Positions 26,547 to 36,201 of a stretch of DNA of 64,000 bases are shown piece after piece. Where the stretch lies: the NCBI RefSeq assembly GCF_008634025.1, contig NZ_PDCM01000002.1, forward strand, positions 2,046,001-2,110,000. The letters run 5' to 3'. Position 1 is the first letter of the stretch. Every line of letters begins with the position of its first letter. Position numbers and translations under genes: made by a program. The notes beneath the pieces were generated by a model. The model saw only the letters and a list, made by a program, of their open reading frames with translations. It was not told the DNA's origin and made no database searches. This DNA is from Streptomyces albofaciens JCM 4342 (lineage in GTDB: Bacteria; Actinomycetota; Actinomycetes; Streptomycetales; Streptomycetaceae).

Positions 26547-28046
26547 ATGGTCCGAGAACTGACCCATTTCATCGGCGGCAGGCACACACCGGGAACATCG
26601 GGTGCTTACGGCGATGTGTACGACCCCAACACCGGCACCGTGCAGGCCCGCGTCCCCCTCGCGGACCGGGCCGAGACGACGGCCGCGGTCGCCGACGCGG
26701 CAGCGGCCCAGCCGGAGTGGGGCGAGTGGAACCCGCAGCGGCGCGCCCGGGTGCTGCTGAATTTCCTGCGCCTGGTCGAGGGCGAGCGGGAGTCGCTGGC
26801 CCGACTGCTGTCGAGCGAGCACGGCAAGACGGTTCCGGACGCGCACGGCGACCTCCAGCGCGGACTGGAGGTGGTGGAGTTCGCCGCCGGGATCCCGCAT
26901 CTGCTCAAGGGCGAGTTCACCGACAACGCCGGGACCGGCATCGATGTGCACTCGCTGCGCCGCCCGATCGGCGTGATCGCCGGGATCACCCCGTTCAACT
27001 TCCCCGCGATGATCCCGCTGTGGATGGCCGCACCGGCCCTGGCCTGCGGCAACGCGTTCGTGCTCAAGCCGTCCGAGCGGGCGCCGTCGGTGCCGCTGCG
27101 GCTGGCCGAGCTGTTCCTGGAGGCGGGCCTGCCGCCGGGCGTCCTCAACGTCGTGCACGGCGGCAAGGAGTCGGTGGACACGCTGCTGGAGGACCCGCGC
27201 GTCGGGGCGCTGGGCTTCGTCGGCTCGACGCCGGTCGCCGCGCACGTCTACGCGACCGCCGCGGCGCACGGCAAGCGCGCCCAGTGCTTCGGCAGCGCCA
27301 AGAACCACCTGGTCGTGATGCCGGACGCCGACCTCGACCAGGCGGTGGACGCGCTGGTCGGCGCCGGGTACGGGTCGGCGGGCGAGCGCTGCATGGCGGT
27401 CTCGGTCGCCGTACCGGTGGGCGAGGAGACGGCCGAGGCGCTGGTGGCGCGGCTCAAGGAGCGGATCGGCGCGCTGCGCGTCGGCCGCAGCGACGACCCG
27501 CACGCCGACTTCGGGCCGCTGGTCGGCCGGGACGCGCTGGACCGGGTGCGCGCGTATGTCGATCTGGGTGTCGCGGAGGGCGCCGAACTGGTCGTGGACG
27601 GGCGGGACTTCACCCTGCCCGGCCACGAGGACGGCTTCTTCGCGGGCGCCTCGCTCTTCGACCGGGTCACCCCGGACATGCGCGTCTACCAGGAGGAGAT
27701 CTTCGGCCCGGTGCTGTCGGTGGTCCGGGCGGCGGACTACGAGGAGGCGCTGCGGCTGCCCACGGAGCACCCGTACGGCAACGGCGTGGCGATCTTCACC
27801 CGGGACGGGGACACCGCGCGGGACTTCGGCCGCCGGGTGCACACCGGCATGGTCGGCGTCAACGTCCCGATCCCGGTGCCGGTCGCGTACCACACCTTCG
27901 GCGGCTGGAAGCGGTCCGGCTTCGGCGACCTGAACCAGCACGGCCCGGACGCGATCCGCTTCTGCACCCGTACCAAGACCATCACCTCGCGCTGGCCCTC
28001 CGGGGTCAAGGAGGGCGCGAGCTTCACCCTTCCGACGATGGGCTGA
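26547..28046 (+). CDS. mmsA: Methylmalonate-semialdehyde dehydrogenase (acylating)
   Basis: A 499-residue aldehyde dehydrogenase superfamily enzyme converting methylmalonate semialdehyde to propionyl-CoA with CoA and NAD+ in valine catabolism. It has the MSDH signatures PFNFPAMIPLWM (Asn-151 of the oxyanion hole), LGFVGSTPVAAHVY, and the nucleophile Cys-282 in GSAGERCMAVSVAV. It lacks the usual general-base Glu of hydrolytic aldehyde dehydrogenases, as expected for a CoA-acylating enzyme. It is the first large gene after the cobalamin riboswitch and leads a tightly packed five-gene operon. Confidence 0.96.
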   Translation: MVRELTHFIGGRHTPGTSGAYGDVYDPNTGTVQARVPLADRAETTAAVADAAAAQPEWGEWNPQRRARVLLNFLRLVEGERESLARLLSSEHGKTVPDAHGDLQRGLEVVEFAAGIPHLLKGEFTDNAGTGIDVHSLRRPIGVIAGITPFNFPAMIPLWMAAPALACGNAFVLKPSERAPSVPLRLAELFLEAGLPPGVLNVVHGGKESVDTLLEDPRVGALGFVGSTPVAAHVYATAAAHGKRAQCFGSAKNHLVVMPDADLDQAVDALVGAGYGSAGERCMAVSVAVPVGEETAEALVARLKERIGALRVGRSDDPHADFGPLVGRDALDRVRAYVDLGVAEGAELVVDGRDFTLPGHEDGFFAGASLFDRVTPDMRVYQEEIFGPVLSVVRAADYEEALRLPTEHPYGNGVAIFTRDGDTARDFGRRVHTGMVGVNVPIPVPVAYHTFGGWKRSGFGDLNQHGPDAIRFCTRTKTITSRWPSGVKEGASFTLPTMG

Positions 28047-28050
28047 GCCG

Positions 28051-29226
28051 ATGAGCGTCATGACCACCGCCACCACGGCCGCCGCGCTCACCCCGGACCA
28101 GCTCGCCATCGTGGAGACGACGCTGGACTTCGCGCAGGAGCACATCGCGCCGCACGCCGTGGCCTGGGACCGGGACAAGCACTTTCCCGTGGACGTGCTG
28201 CGCAGGGCCGCCGCGCTGGGGCTCGGCGGGATCCACGTACGGGAGGACGCCGGCGGCTCCGCGCTGAGCCGGGCGGACGGCGTGCTGGTCCTCGAAGTGC
28301 TGGCCACCGCCTGCCCGTCCATCGCGGGCTATCTGTCCATCCACAACATGGTCGCCTGGATGATCGACCGGTACGGCGACGAGGCGCAGCGCGCCCGCCG
28401 GCTGCCCGGCCTGTGCTCGATGGCGGACCTGGGCAGCTACTGCCTGACCGAGCCGGGCGCCGGGTCCGACGCGGCGGCGCTGCGCACCCGCGCGGTCCGC
28501 GACGGCGACGGCTATGTCCTCACCGGCGTCAAGCAGTTCATCTCCGGCGCCGGGACCTCGCGGGTGTACGTGGTGATGGCCCGTACCGGCGAGGAGGGTC
28601 CGGGCGGCATCTCCGCGTTCGTCGTCGAGCGGGACGATCCGGGGCTGTCGTTCGGCCCGGACGAGAAGAAGATGGGCTGGAACGCGCAGCCCACCCGGCA
28701 GGTGATCCTGGACGGGGTGCGGATTCCGGCGGACCGGCGGCTCGGCGCGGAGGGCGACGGCTTCCGGATCGCGATGAGCGGCCTGAACGGCGGCCGCCTC
28801 GGCATCGCCGCCTGCTCCCTCGGCGGCGGGCAGAGCGCCCTGCACGCGGCGCAGGCGTACCTCGCCGACCGGGAGGCGTTCGGCGGCCGGCTGCTGGACG
28901 CGCAGGCGCTCCAGTTCCGCCTCGCCGACATGGCCACGGAGCTGGCCGCCGCCCGCGCGCTGGTGCGGCAGGCGGCCGAGGCGCTGGACCGGGGCGATCC
29001 GCAGGCGCCGCAGCTGTGCGCGATGGCCAAGCGGTTCGCCACCGACACGGGCTACTCCGTCGCCGACCGCGCGCTGCAACTGCACGGCGGCTACGGCTAC
29101 CTGAGTGAATACGGCATGGAGAAGATCGTCCGCGATCTTCGCGTCCATCAGATCCTGGAAGGGACGAACGAGATCATGCGCCTGATCGTGGCCCGCGGGC
29201 TGACCGGGGCGGGGGCCGCCCGATGA
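28051..29226 (+). CDS. Acyl-CoA dehydrogenase, probably isobutyryl-CoA dehydrogenase
   Basis: A 391-residue FAD-dependent acyl-CoA dehydrogenase. FAD and substrate motifs are SYCLTEPGAGSDAAAL (129-144) and GVKQFISGAG. The signature LQLHGGYGYLSEYGMEKIVRD comes near the end, and the catalytic Glu is in ILEGTNEIMR. The start 4 bases after mmsA and the operon context (mmsA, HIBCH, mmsB, enoyl hydratase) point to isobutyryl-CoA to methacrylyl-CoA oxidation in valine breakdown. An ATG at 28060 is an alternative start. The stop overlaps the next ATG. Confidence 0.92.
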   Translation: MSVMTTATTAAALTPDQLAIVETTLDFAQEHIAPHAVAWDRDKHFPVDVLRRAAALGLGGIHVREDAGGSALSRADGVLVLEVLATACPSIAGYLSIHNMVAWMIDRYGDEAQRARRLPGLCSMADLGSYCLTEPGAGSDAAALRTRAVRDGDGYVLTGVKQFISGAGTSRVYVVMARTGEEGPGGISAFVVERDDPGLSFGPDEKKMGWNAQPTRQVILDGVRIPADRRLGAEGDGFRIAMSGLNGGRLGIAACSLGGGQSALHAAQAYLADREAFGGRLLDAQALQFRLADMATELAAARALVRQAAEALDRGDPQAPQLCAMAKRFATDTGYSVADRALQLHGGYGYLSEYGMEKIVRDLRVHQILEGTNEIMRLIVARGLTGAGAAR

Positions 29227-30293
29227 CCGACGACTGCGTACTGCTGCGGACCGAGGGGCGGACGGCGTACGTCACCCTCAACCGGCCCAAGGCCCTCAAC
29301 GCCCTCGACCACACCATGGTGCGCCGCATCGACGCGGCCCTGGCCGAGTGGGAGCACGACCCCGCCGTCGAGACCGTGGTGATCACCGGCGCGGGCGAGC
29401 GCGGGCTGTGCGCGGGCGGCGACATCCGTGCCATCCACGAGGACGCGCGGTCCGGCGGCGGCGCGGCGTCCGCGGCGTTCTGGCGCGACGAGTACCGGCT
29501 CAACGCCCGTATCGCCCGCTTCCCCAAGCCGTACGTCGCCGTCATGGACGGCATCGTGATGGGCGGCGGTGTCGGCGTCTCGGCGCACGGCAGCGTACGG
29601 ATCGTCACCGAGCGGTCCGGGGTCGCCATGCCCGAGACCGGCATCGGCTTCGTACCGGACGTCGGCGGAACGTACCTGCTGGCGCTCGCGCCCGGGGAAC
29701 TGGGCACCCACCTGGCGCTGACCGGCGCGGCGGTGGGGGCCGGGGACGCGCTGCTGTGCGGGCTCGCCGACCACTTCGTCCCGTCGGAGCGGGTGGCGGG
29801 GCTGGTGGCGGACCTCGCCGCCGCCCCGGTGCCCGAGGTGCTGCCCCGGTACGTACAGGAGGTGCCGGGAGGCGAGCTGGCGGCCCACCGGGAGTGGATC
29901 GATACCTGCTACGCGGCCGGCACCGTGGAGGAGATCGTGGACCGGCTGCTCGGCAGCGGCGTCCCGGAGGCCAAGGAGGCCGCCGAGACGATCCTCGCCA
30001 AGTCGCCGACCTCGCTGAAGGTGACCCTGGCCGCGCTGCGCCGGGCCCGCGGGCTGGGGCCGCTGGAACGCGTCCTGGACCAGGAGTACCGCGTCTCGTG
30101 CGCGGCGCTGTCCGCACCGGACCTGGTCGAGGGCATCCGCGCCCAGGTGATCGACAAGGACCGTACGCCGCGCTGGTCCCCCGCCACCCTCGCCGAGGTC
30201 ACGGACGAGGACGTGGCCCGCTTCTTCGCGCCGCTCGGCGACGACGAGCTGGGGCTCGCCGGCGGCGCCGGTACGCAGGAGGTGCCGTGGTGA
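29223..30293 (+). CDS. 3-hydroxyisobutyryl-CoA hydrolase
   Basis: A 356-residue crotonase-fold enzyme of HIBCH length, clearly longer than enoyl-CoA hydratases. Motifs are [15 protein letters not shown], the oxyanion segment [14 protein letters not shown] and [16 protein letters not shown], and [17 protein letters not shown] with the catalytic Glu. It releases free 3-hydroxyisobutyrate from its CoA ester in valine catabolism, which is then oxidised by the product of the next gene. ATGA and GTGA overlaps join it to both neighbours. Confidence 0.93.
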   Translation: MTDDCVLLRTEGRTAYVTLNRPKALNALDHTMVRRIDAALAEWEHDPAVETVVITGAGERGLCAGGDIRAIHEDARSGGGAASAAFWRDEYRLNARIARFPKPYVAVMDGIVMGGGVGVSAHGSVRIVTERSGVAMPETGIGFVPDVGGTYLLALAPGELGTHLALTGAAVGAGDALLCGLADHFVPSERVAGLVADLAAAPVPEVLPRYVQEVPGGELAAHREWIDTCYAAGTVEEIVDRLLGSGVPEAKEAAETILAKSPTSLKVTLAALRRARGLGPLERVLDQEYRVSCAALSAPDLVEGIRAQVIDKDRTPRWSPATLAEVTDEDVARFFAPLGDDELGLAGGAGTQEVPW

Positions 30294-31258
30294 ACGCGGA
30301 GGCACGTACCGGAAGCGACGCGCCCGTCACGGTCGGTTTCGTCGGCCTCGGCAACATGGGCGGGCCGATGGCGGCGAACCTGGTCAGGGCCGGTCACCGG
30401 GTGACCGGTTTCGATCTCGTGCCGGAGGCACTGGCGGCGGCCGCCGGGGCGGGCGTGGCGCCCGCCGATTCGGCGGCCGCGGCCGTGGCGGACGCGGACG
30501 TGGTGATCACCATGCTGCCCGCCGGACGCCATGTCCTGGCCCTCTACGAGGACGGCGGGCTGCTCGCGGCAGCCCGCCCCGGCACCCTGTTCGTCGACTG
30601 CTCCACCATCGACGTGGCCGACGCCCGCGCCGCCCACGAGGCCGTCGTACGCGCGGGTCACCAAGGGCTGGACGCACCGGTCTCGGGCGGCGTGGTGGGC
30701 GCCGAGGCCGGCACGCTGACGTTCATGGCGGGCGGCGGGGCTGCCGAGTTCGCGCGGGCCGAGCCGCTGCTCGCGGCGATGGGCAGGAAGGCGGTGCACT
30801 GCGGCGCGGCGGGCGCCGGACAGGCCGCGAAGATCTGCAACAACATGATCCTCGGCATCTCGATGATCGGGGTCAGCGAGGCCTTCGTCCTCGGCGAGAG
30901 CCTGGGCCTGTCCCATCAGGCCCTGTACGACGTGGCGTCCACGGCGAGCGGGCAGTGCTGGGCGCTCAGCGTCAACTGCCCCGTGCCGGGCCCGGTGCCG
31001 GCCAGCCCCGCCAACCGCGACTACCGGCCCGGCTTCGCCGCACCGCTGATGGCCAAGGACCTGGGCCTGGCCGCGAACGCGGTCCGCGCGGGCGGCGTAC
31101 AGGCCGAACTCGGCCTGCGCGCCGCGGAACTGTACGCGGCGTTCGCCGAGGGCGAGGGCGCGGCCGAGGACTTCTCCGGCATCGTACGGGCCATCAGGAA
31201 GCGGTCCGACGGCACACCCGGAACCCGGCGAACCGAACAGAATGGAACGACCGCATGA
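30290..31258 (+). CDS. mmsB: 3-hydroxyisobutyrate dehydrogenase
   Basis: A 322-residue beta-hydroxyacid dehydrogenase. The NAD-binding loop [14 protein letters not shown] starts at residue ~14, the substrate motif [16 protein letters not shown] is central, and the catalytic Lys is in [12 protein letters not shown]. It oxidises 3-hydroxyisobutyrate to methylmalonate semialdehyde, the substrate of MmsA. GTG 30290 overlaps the upstream TGA; GTG 30287 is an equally possible start one codon earlier. About 20 C-terminal residues beyond the fold are polar. Confidence 0.94.
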   Translation: MNAEARTGSDAPVTVGFVGLGNMGGPMAANLVRAGHRVTGFDLVPEALAAAAGAGVAPADSAAAAVADADVVITMLPAGRHVLALYEDGGLLAAARPGTLFVDCSTIDVADARAAHEAVVRAGHQGLDAPVSGGVVGAEAGTLTFMAGGGAAEFARAEPLLAAMGRKAVHCGAAGAGQAAKICNNMILGISMIGVSEAFVLGESLGLSHQALYDVASTASGQCWALSVNCPVPGPVPASPANRDYRPGFAAPLMAKDLGLAANAVRAGGVQAELGLRAAELYAAFAEGEGAAEDFSGIVRAIRKRSDGTPGTRRTEQNGTTA

Positions 31259-32091
31259 ACGACGGCATGAACGACCGCATGACCGCCACCGACCCGGCCG
31301 CCGCCGCCGCCGAGACCCAGCCGTACGAGACGATCCTCGTGGAACGCACCGGCCGCACCGCACTCCTCACCCTCAACCGCCCCAAGGCGCTCAACGCCCT
31401 CAACCTCCAGGTGATGAACGAGGTCGTGGCGGCGACCGCCGAGCTGGACCGCGACCCGGACATCGGCTGCATCGTCATCACCGGCTCGCCGAAGGCCTTC
31501 GCGGCCGGGGCCGACATCAAGGAGATGCGGCCGCGGTCGTACATGGACATGTACCTCGGCGACTGGTTCACCGCCTGGGACCGGCTGGGCGATCTGCGCA
31601 CACCGACCGTCGCGGCGGTGGCCGGGCACGCCCTGGGCGGCGGCTGCGAGCTGGCCATGCTCTGCGACATCCTGCTCGCCGCCGACACCGCGGTCTTCGG
31701 CCAGCCCGAGATCAAGCTCGGCGTGATCCCCGGCATCGGCGGCTCCCAGCGGCTGACCCGCGCCGTCGGCAAGGCCAAGGCGATGGAACTCTGTCTGACC
31801 GGCCGCACCATGGACGCGGCGGAGGCCGAACGGGCCGGTCTGGTCTCCCGGATCGTGCCCGCCGCCGACCTGCTGACCGAGGCCCGCGCCGTCGCGCAGA
31901 AGGTGGCGGCGATGTCCGCGCCGGTCGCGATGATGGCCAAGGAGGCCGTCAACCGCGCCTTCGAAACCACCCTGGCCGAGGGCGTCCGCTTCGAGCGCCG
32001 CCTGTTCCACGCGGTGTTCGCCACCGAGGACCAGAAGGAGGGGATGACGGCGTTCGTGGAGAAGCGGGGGGCGGAGTTCCGGCACCGTTAG
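31255..32091 (+). CDS. Enoyl-CoA hydratase
   Basis: A 278-residue crotonase. Typical motifs are [26 protein letters not shown] and [16 protein letters not shown] (first catalytic Glu), then [19 protein letters not shown] (second catalytic Glu). It would hydrate methacrylyl-CoA to 3-hydroxyisobutyryl-CoA, completing the operon pathway. The ATG at 31255 overlaps the mmsB stop. The N-terminus MNDGMNDRM contains repeated in-frame ATGs (31267, 31279), so the true start may be slightly later. It ends the operon, followed by a short hairpin. Confidence 0.94.
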   Translation: MNDGMNDRMTATDPAAAAAETQPYETILVERTGRTALLTLNRPKALNALNLQVMNEVVAATAELDRDPDIGCIVITGSPKAFAAGADIKEMRPRSYMDMYLGDWFTAWDRLGDLRTPTVAAVAGHALGGGCELAMLCDILLAADTAVFGQPEIKLGVIPGIGGSQRLTRAVGKAKAMELCLTGRTMDAAEAERAGLVSRIVPAADLLTEARAVAQKVAAMSAPVAMMAKEAVNRAFETTLAEGVRFERRLFHAVFATEDQKEGMTAFVEKRGAEFRHR

Positions 32092-32096
32092 GCGCG

Positions 32097-32117
32097 CGGC
32101 CGGTCGCCGCCCGGCCG
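32097..32117 (+). terminator. Hairpin after the valine operon
   Basis: CGGCCGG (32097-32103) and CCGGCCG (32111-32117) form a 7-bp stem with a 7-base loop, 6 bases after the enoyl-CoA hydratase stop. Confidence 0.5.
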
Positions 32118-32206
32118 GAAGCCACTCGTCCCAGGTGCGGTCCGGCTAGGGTGATCCTCTCGAAAGCCCGGATGCGGTACCGCAGTTGGAGACAGGCGAG
32201 GGGCCG

Positions 32207-34747
32207 ATGGAAGCGCGAGAGACGACGTTCGAGCGGCTGATCCAGGGGGACAACCAGTTCCAGATCCCCCTGTATCAGCGCACCTACAGCTGGGACGCGA
32301 CGGACCACCAGCGGCTGTGGGACGACCTGTTGCAGCAGACCGTCGTGGGCGGCGACGACGCGCCGGCCGGACACTTCCTCGGGTCGCTGGTGCTCGACCC
32401 CCGCGCGCCCCTGCCGGACACGGTCCAGCGGTGGGTGGTCATCGACGGGCAGCAGCGGCTGACGACGCTGATGCTGCTGGCCTGCGCGATGCGCGATCAC
32501 GTGCGTGCCTTCGACGCCGGGAAGGCGGATCTCGTCCACCGCCGGTACCTGGTCAACGAGGAGGACTACACCGGGCTCGACGCCTACCGGCTGCTGCCGA
32601 CCCAGGCCGACCGGCCGTCGTACCTGGCCTGTGTGGACAGCGATCCCACCGCCGGCGGGGAGGACAGCATCGGTGCCGCCTACCGGTTCTTCCGGGCCGC
32701 ACTCGCCGAGTACGACCCGGTCGGCGAGTGGGACGCCGTGCGCCACATCGACCAGGCGCTGCGCCACCGGCTGACCCTGGTGACGATCACGGCCGGGCCG
32801 CAGGACAACGCCTTCCGGATCTTCGAATCGCTCAACAACACCGGCAAGTCGCTCAGCCAGGCCGACCTGCTGCGCAACTACGTGTTCATGCAGCTGCCGA
32901 CCCTCGGCGAGCAGGTGTACGACCGCGTATGGCTGCCTCTCCAGACCGAACTCGGCCCGGACCGGCTCACCACGCTCGCCTGGCTCGACCTGGTGCTGCA
33001 GGGGCAGCCACGGCTGACCAGCAGTGAGGTCTACGAAGGGCAGCGGCGCCGGATGGGCCGGATCGTGGCCGCGGAGGGCGAGGAGGGGCTGCGGGAGGAC
33101 CTCGTCCGGCTGCGCCGTCTCGGTCATCTCCTGCTGCGGGTCTTCGAACCCGACCGGGAGACCTGCGCGGAGCTCCGGGCGGCTCTGACGCGGCTCGCGC
33201 AGTGGGGAGGCGAGGCGCACTACCCGCCCGCGCTGCACGTGCTGGACCAGGTGGACCGGGGCGAAACCGGGACCGCGCAGGCTGTCGAGGCCCTGACCTG
33301 CGTGGAGAGTTTCCTGGTCCGGCGCATGATCTGCCGTGAGCCCTCGCACAGTGTCCGGCAGCTGCTGGCCACCGTTCCGTCGGGCCTGGAACGGGACCGG
33401 CCCCTGCCCGAAGCGATACGCCGCTTCCTGTCCGGGCCGCGGCGGGGCTGGCCACGCGACGAGGAACTGCGCGAGGCGATCCGTACGCAGCCGTTCTACT
33501 GGCAGGGCAGCGGCCGCCACCGCTCCTACGTCCTGCGGCGGTTCGAGGAGGACTACGCCTCTCCGGAACCCGTGGACTTCTCCCGCGCCTGGGCATCGAT
33601 CGAGCACGTCCTGCCGCAGCGGGCGGGACAGGAGTGGCTGGCCATGCTGGCCGAGGACGCCGAAGAGGGGGAGCGGGCGGAGGAGCTGCACGAGGCACTG
33701 GTGCACACCCTGGGCAACCTGACGCTCACCGGCGAGAACGGACGGCTGTCCAACCATCCGTACGAGCGCAAGCAGCAGATCCTCGACCGGAGCGCGCTGC
33801 GCATGAACCGGGAGATAGCCGCCGCCGGCCGCTGGGGGCGCCGCGAGATCCTGGACCGTGCCGAGCGCCTCGCCGACCGGGCGGTGCGGATCTGGCCGGG
33901 GCCGCTGGCCGCCGGCGACCCGCGCTCCGACGAGCGGTCGGAGTGGCAGCGGCTGCGGAAGGTGCTGGCAGGCGTTCCGGCCGGGAAGTGGACGGCCTAC
34001 AAGGATCTCGCCACGGTCACCGGAGCGGGTTCGCCGCAGACCGTCGGCAGCTACCTGGCCAAGCACGCGGATGTGGCGAACGCGCACCGCGTACTGACGG
34101 CCGACGGCACGTCCTCCCCCGGGTTCGCCTGGTTCGACGGCCGTACGGAGTCGCAGCAGGAGGCGCTGGAACGCGAAGGCGTCCGGTTCAGCGGGACGGT
34201 GGCCGACGCGGGGCAGCGGCTGCTCCTGTCCGAGCTCGCCGCGCTCGCCGGGCTCGACGCTCCGGAAGGGAGCGCCGAGGAGTCGGCAGTGCGGCACCCC
34301 GATGCCCCTGCCGACCGGGCGGAGAACTTCGCCAGGCTGCTGCGTGCCCACCAGCCGGATGTCGCGGACGATTTGCTGACCTGGCTGGGCAAGTGGGAAG
34401 CACAGGGCGGCCGGCTCCAGTACGGTGCCGCCGCGGAGACCAGCTGTGCGCCCGCGCTGCGGGAGGGAAGGGGCCCGCAGGGCGGCATCTGGCCGGTGAG
34501 CGTGTACCCGCGTTCGGGAACCGTCGAGGTCGTCTTCGAATACCTTTCCGGCCGGGAGCCCTTCACCCGGATCGGGCTGCTGGCCGAACTGCGCGACCGG
34601 CTGCGGACGATCCCCGGCGTGGAGCTGGCCGTGCCCGACGAGGAACTGACCCGGCGACGGCCGAATTTCCCGCTGGGGGCGCTGCGCGGTGAGGGGCTCG
34701 TCATCTTCGCCGAGACACTGGAATGGTTCCGGCAGCAGAGCCTGTGA
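32207..34747 (+). CDS. GmrSD-type (DUF262-DUF1524) restriction protein with alkyltransferase-like insert
   Basis: An 846-residue single-chain protein. Residues ~5-240 are DUF262 (IPLYQRTYSW at 20-29, the NTPase/DNA motif DGQQR at 80-84, FRIFESLNNTGKSLSQADLL). Residues ~440-555 are DUF1524, an HNH/His-Me nuclease: IEHVLP with H467, LGNLTL with N504, then N511 and K522. Residues ~578-675 resemble the DNA-binding domain of O6-alkylguanine transferase (PAGKWTAYKDLATVTG, then HRVLTADG), but the reactive Cys of PCHR is Ala-626, as in alkyltransferase-like proteins. The last ~140 residues are unassigned. GmrSD proteins are type IV enzymes cutting modified phage DNA. The gene stands alone between metabolic operons. 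ATG 32207 follows GAGGGG. Confidence 0.88.
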   Translation: MEARETTFERLIQGDNQFQIPLYQRTYSWDATDHQRLWDDLLQQTVVGGDDAPAGHFLGSLVLDPRAPLPDTVQRWVVIDGQQRLTTLMLLACAMRDHVRAFDAGKADLVHRRYLVNEEDYTGLDAYRLLPTQADRPSYLACVDSDPTAGGEDSIGAAYRFFRAALAEYDPVGEWDAVRHIDQALRHRLTLVTITAGPQDNAFRIFESLNNTGKSLSQADLLRNYVFMQLPTLGEQVYDRVWLPLQTELGPDRLTTLAWLDLVLQGQPRLTSSEVYEGQRRRMGRIVAAEGEEGLREDLVRLRRLGHLLLRVFEPDRETCAELRAALTRLAQWGGEAHYPPALHVLDQVDRGETGTAQAVEALTCVESFLVRRMICREPSHSVRQLLATVPSGLERDRPLPEAIRRFLSGPRRGWPRDEELREAIRTQPFYWQGSGRHRSYVLRRFEEDYASPEPVDFSRAWASIEHVLPQRAGQEWLAMLAEDAEEGERAEELHEALVHTLGNLTLTGENGRLSNHPYERKQQILDRSALRMNREIAAAGRWGRREILDRAERLADRAVRIWPGPLAAGDPRSDERSEWQRLRKVLAGVPAGKWTAYKDLATVTGAGSPQTVGSYLAKHADVANAHRVLTADGTSSPGFAWFDGRTESQQEALEREGVRFSGTVADAGQRLLLSELAALAGLDAPEGSAEESAVRHPDAPADRAENFARLLRAHQPDVADDLLTWLGKWEAQGGRLQYGAAAETSCAPALREGRGPQGGIWPVSVYPRSGTVEVVFEYLSGREPFTRIGLLAELRDRLRTIPGVELAVPDEELTRRRPNFPLGALRGEGLVIFAETLEWFRQQSL

Positions 34748-34792
34748 CCTCCGCGGAACCGGTGACATCCGCGGGGGCGGTGGGCGTCCCGC

Positions 34793-35932
34793 TCACCGCC
34801 CCCGGTACAGCTCCTTCGCGATGATCGACCGCTGCACCTCCGTCGCCCCCTCGTAGATGCGCGGCGCGCGGACCTCGCGGTAGAGGTGTTCGAGGAGGTG
34901 GCCGCGGCGCAGGGCGCGGGCGCCGTGGATCTGGACGGCGGTGTCGACGGCCTGCTGGGCGGTCTCGGTGGCCAGGAGTTTGGCCATCGCGGAGCGCTTG
35001 GCGATGTCGGGGGCGCCGCTGTCGTACGCGGTGGCCGCGGCGTGGACGAGGAGGCGGGCGGCCTCGATGCGGGTGGCGGTCTCGGCGAGCTGGTGGGAGA
35101 CGGCCTGGAGGTCCTTGAGGGGGCCGCCGAACGCGGTGCGGTCGGCGGCGTGGGCCAGGGCGGCGTCCAGGGCGGCCTGGGCCATGCCGACGGCGAAGGC
35201 GCCGACGCTCGGCCGGAAGAGGTTGAGCGTGCGCATCGCGACGCCGAAGCCGCGGTCCGGTTCGCCCACCATGTCGTCGCGGGTCACCGGCACGCCGTCG
35301 AAGACCAGGGTGCCGATCGGGTGCGGGCTGAGCATGTCCAGCGGGGTACCGGACAGGCCTGGGCGGTCGGCGGGGACCAGGAAGGCGGTGATGCCGCGGG
35401 ACCCGGGGCCGCCGCCCGTGCGGGCGAAGACGGTGGCGAAGTCCGCCTCCGGCGCGTTGGAGATCCAGCACTTCTCGCCGGTCAGCCGCCAGCGTCCGGC
35501 GTCCGGCGGGCCGTCCGGCTCGGCGGCCAGGGCGAGCGCCCCGGCGTCCGAGCCCGCGTCCGGCTCGCTCAGCGCGAAGGCGGCCACCGCGCGGCCCGCG
35601 ACCACCTCCGGCAGCCAGCGCGCCCGCTGCCGCTCCGTACCGGACTGGACGACGGGGTACGTGCCCAGGCCCTGGAGCGCGAGCGCGGTCTCGGCCTCGG
35701 TGGACTCCTGGGCCAGGGACTCCCGCAGCAGGCACAGGTCGAGGGCGCGTACCGGCCCCTCGACGGGGAACAGGCGGCGCAGCAGGCCGAGTTCGCCCAG
35801 GGCGGCGACCAGCGGGCGGTTCACGCGGCCCGGCTCGCCGCGGTCCGCCAGCGGGCGCAGCCGTTCGGCGGTCAGCGTGCGCAGTTCGGCGCACCACTTC
35901 TGCTCCTGGGGCCCCAGCGCGAATGCGGTCAC
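34793..35932 (-). CDS. Acyl-CoA dehydrogenase-family flavoprotein
   Basis: A 379-residue acyl-CoA dehydrogenase. It has FALSEPDAGSDAGALAL, LTGEKCWISNAPEADF, the C-terminal VQIHGARALRRGHLLEHLYRE and the catalytic Glu in RIYEGATEVQR. GAGGGAG lies upstream of the GTG at 35932. It is divergent from the aryl-CoA ligase across a 269-bp promoter region, which suggests co-regulation. In Azoarcus-type 2-aminobenzoyl-CoA degradation a dehydrogenase of this family acts after ring reduction, and the remaining enzymes are found 7-11 kb to the right. The exact substrate is inferred from context. Confidence 0.9.
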   Translation of the reverse strand: MTAFALGPQEQKWCAELRTLTAERLRPLADRGEPGRVNRPLVAALGELGLLRRLFPVEGPVRALDLCLLRESLAQESTEAETALALQGLGTYPVVQSGTERQRARWLPEVVAGRAVAAFALSEPDAGSDAGALALAAEPDGPPDAGRWRLTGEKCWISNAPEADFATVFARTGGGPGSRGITAFLVPADRPGLSGTPLDMLSPHPIGTLVFDGVPVTRDDMVGEPDRGFGVAMRTLNLFRPSVGAFAVGMAQAALDAALAHAADRTAFGGPLKDLQAVSHQLAETATRIEAARLLVHAAATAYDSGAPDIAKRSAMAKLLATETAQQAVDTAVQIHGARALRRGHLLEHLYREVRAPRIYEGATEVQRSIIAKELYRGR

Positions 35933-36047
35933 GGGCGGCTCCCTCGTCTCGGGCCCGGGGGCTGCCGGGCGGTTCGCTCGGGTCCGTACGGCGCCGTCGG
36001 CCACCGTGCCGTGTACCGGCCGCGCCACCGGACCGTATTGCGCTCTG

Positions 36048-36080
36048 TTGACTGCCGTCACGAACACGTTACGCTGACGG
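36048..36080 (+). promoter_or_regulatory. Promoter and inverted repeat before the aryl-CoA ligase
   Basis: TTGACT (36048-36053) and TACGCT (36070-36075) are 16 bases apart. CCGTCA (36055-36060) and TGACGG (36075-36080) form an inverted repeat spanning the -10, a possible PaaX operator in the divergent promoter region. Confidence 0.5.
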
Positions 36081-36201
36081 CGGACCGGCACGGCAGTACC
36101 CGGGCAGCACCCGGACGGACTTTCCCGCGACTGACCGGCACTTCTTGTCCGGCGACTGGTTCCGTTCGTCCCCGCCGTCGTCCGCAAGGGGGCACACCGG
36201 C

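Noticed and set aside
31949..34768. 939-residue minus-strand frame opposite the GmrSD-type gene
   Set aside because: Low-complexity antisense translation; the plus-strand product has intact DUF262/DUF1524 motifs.
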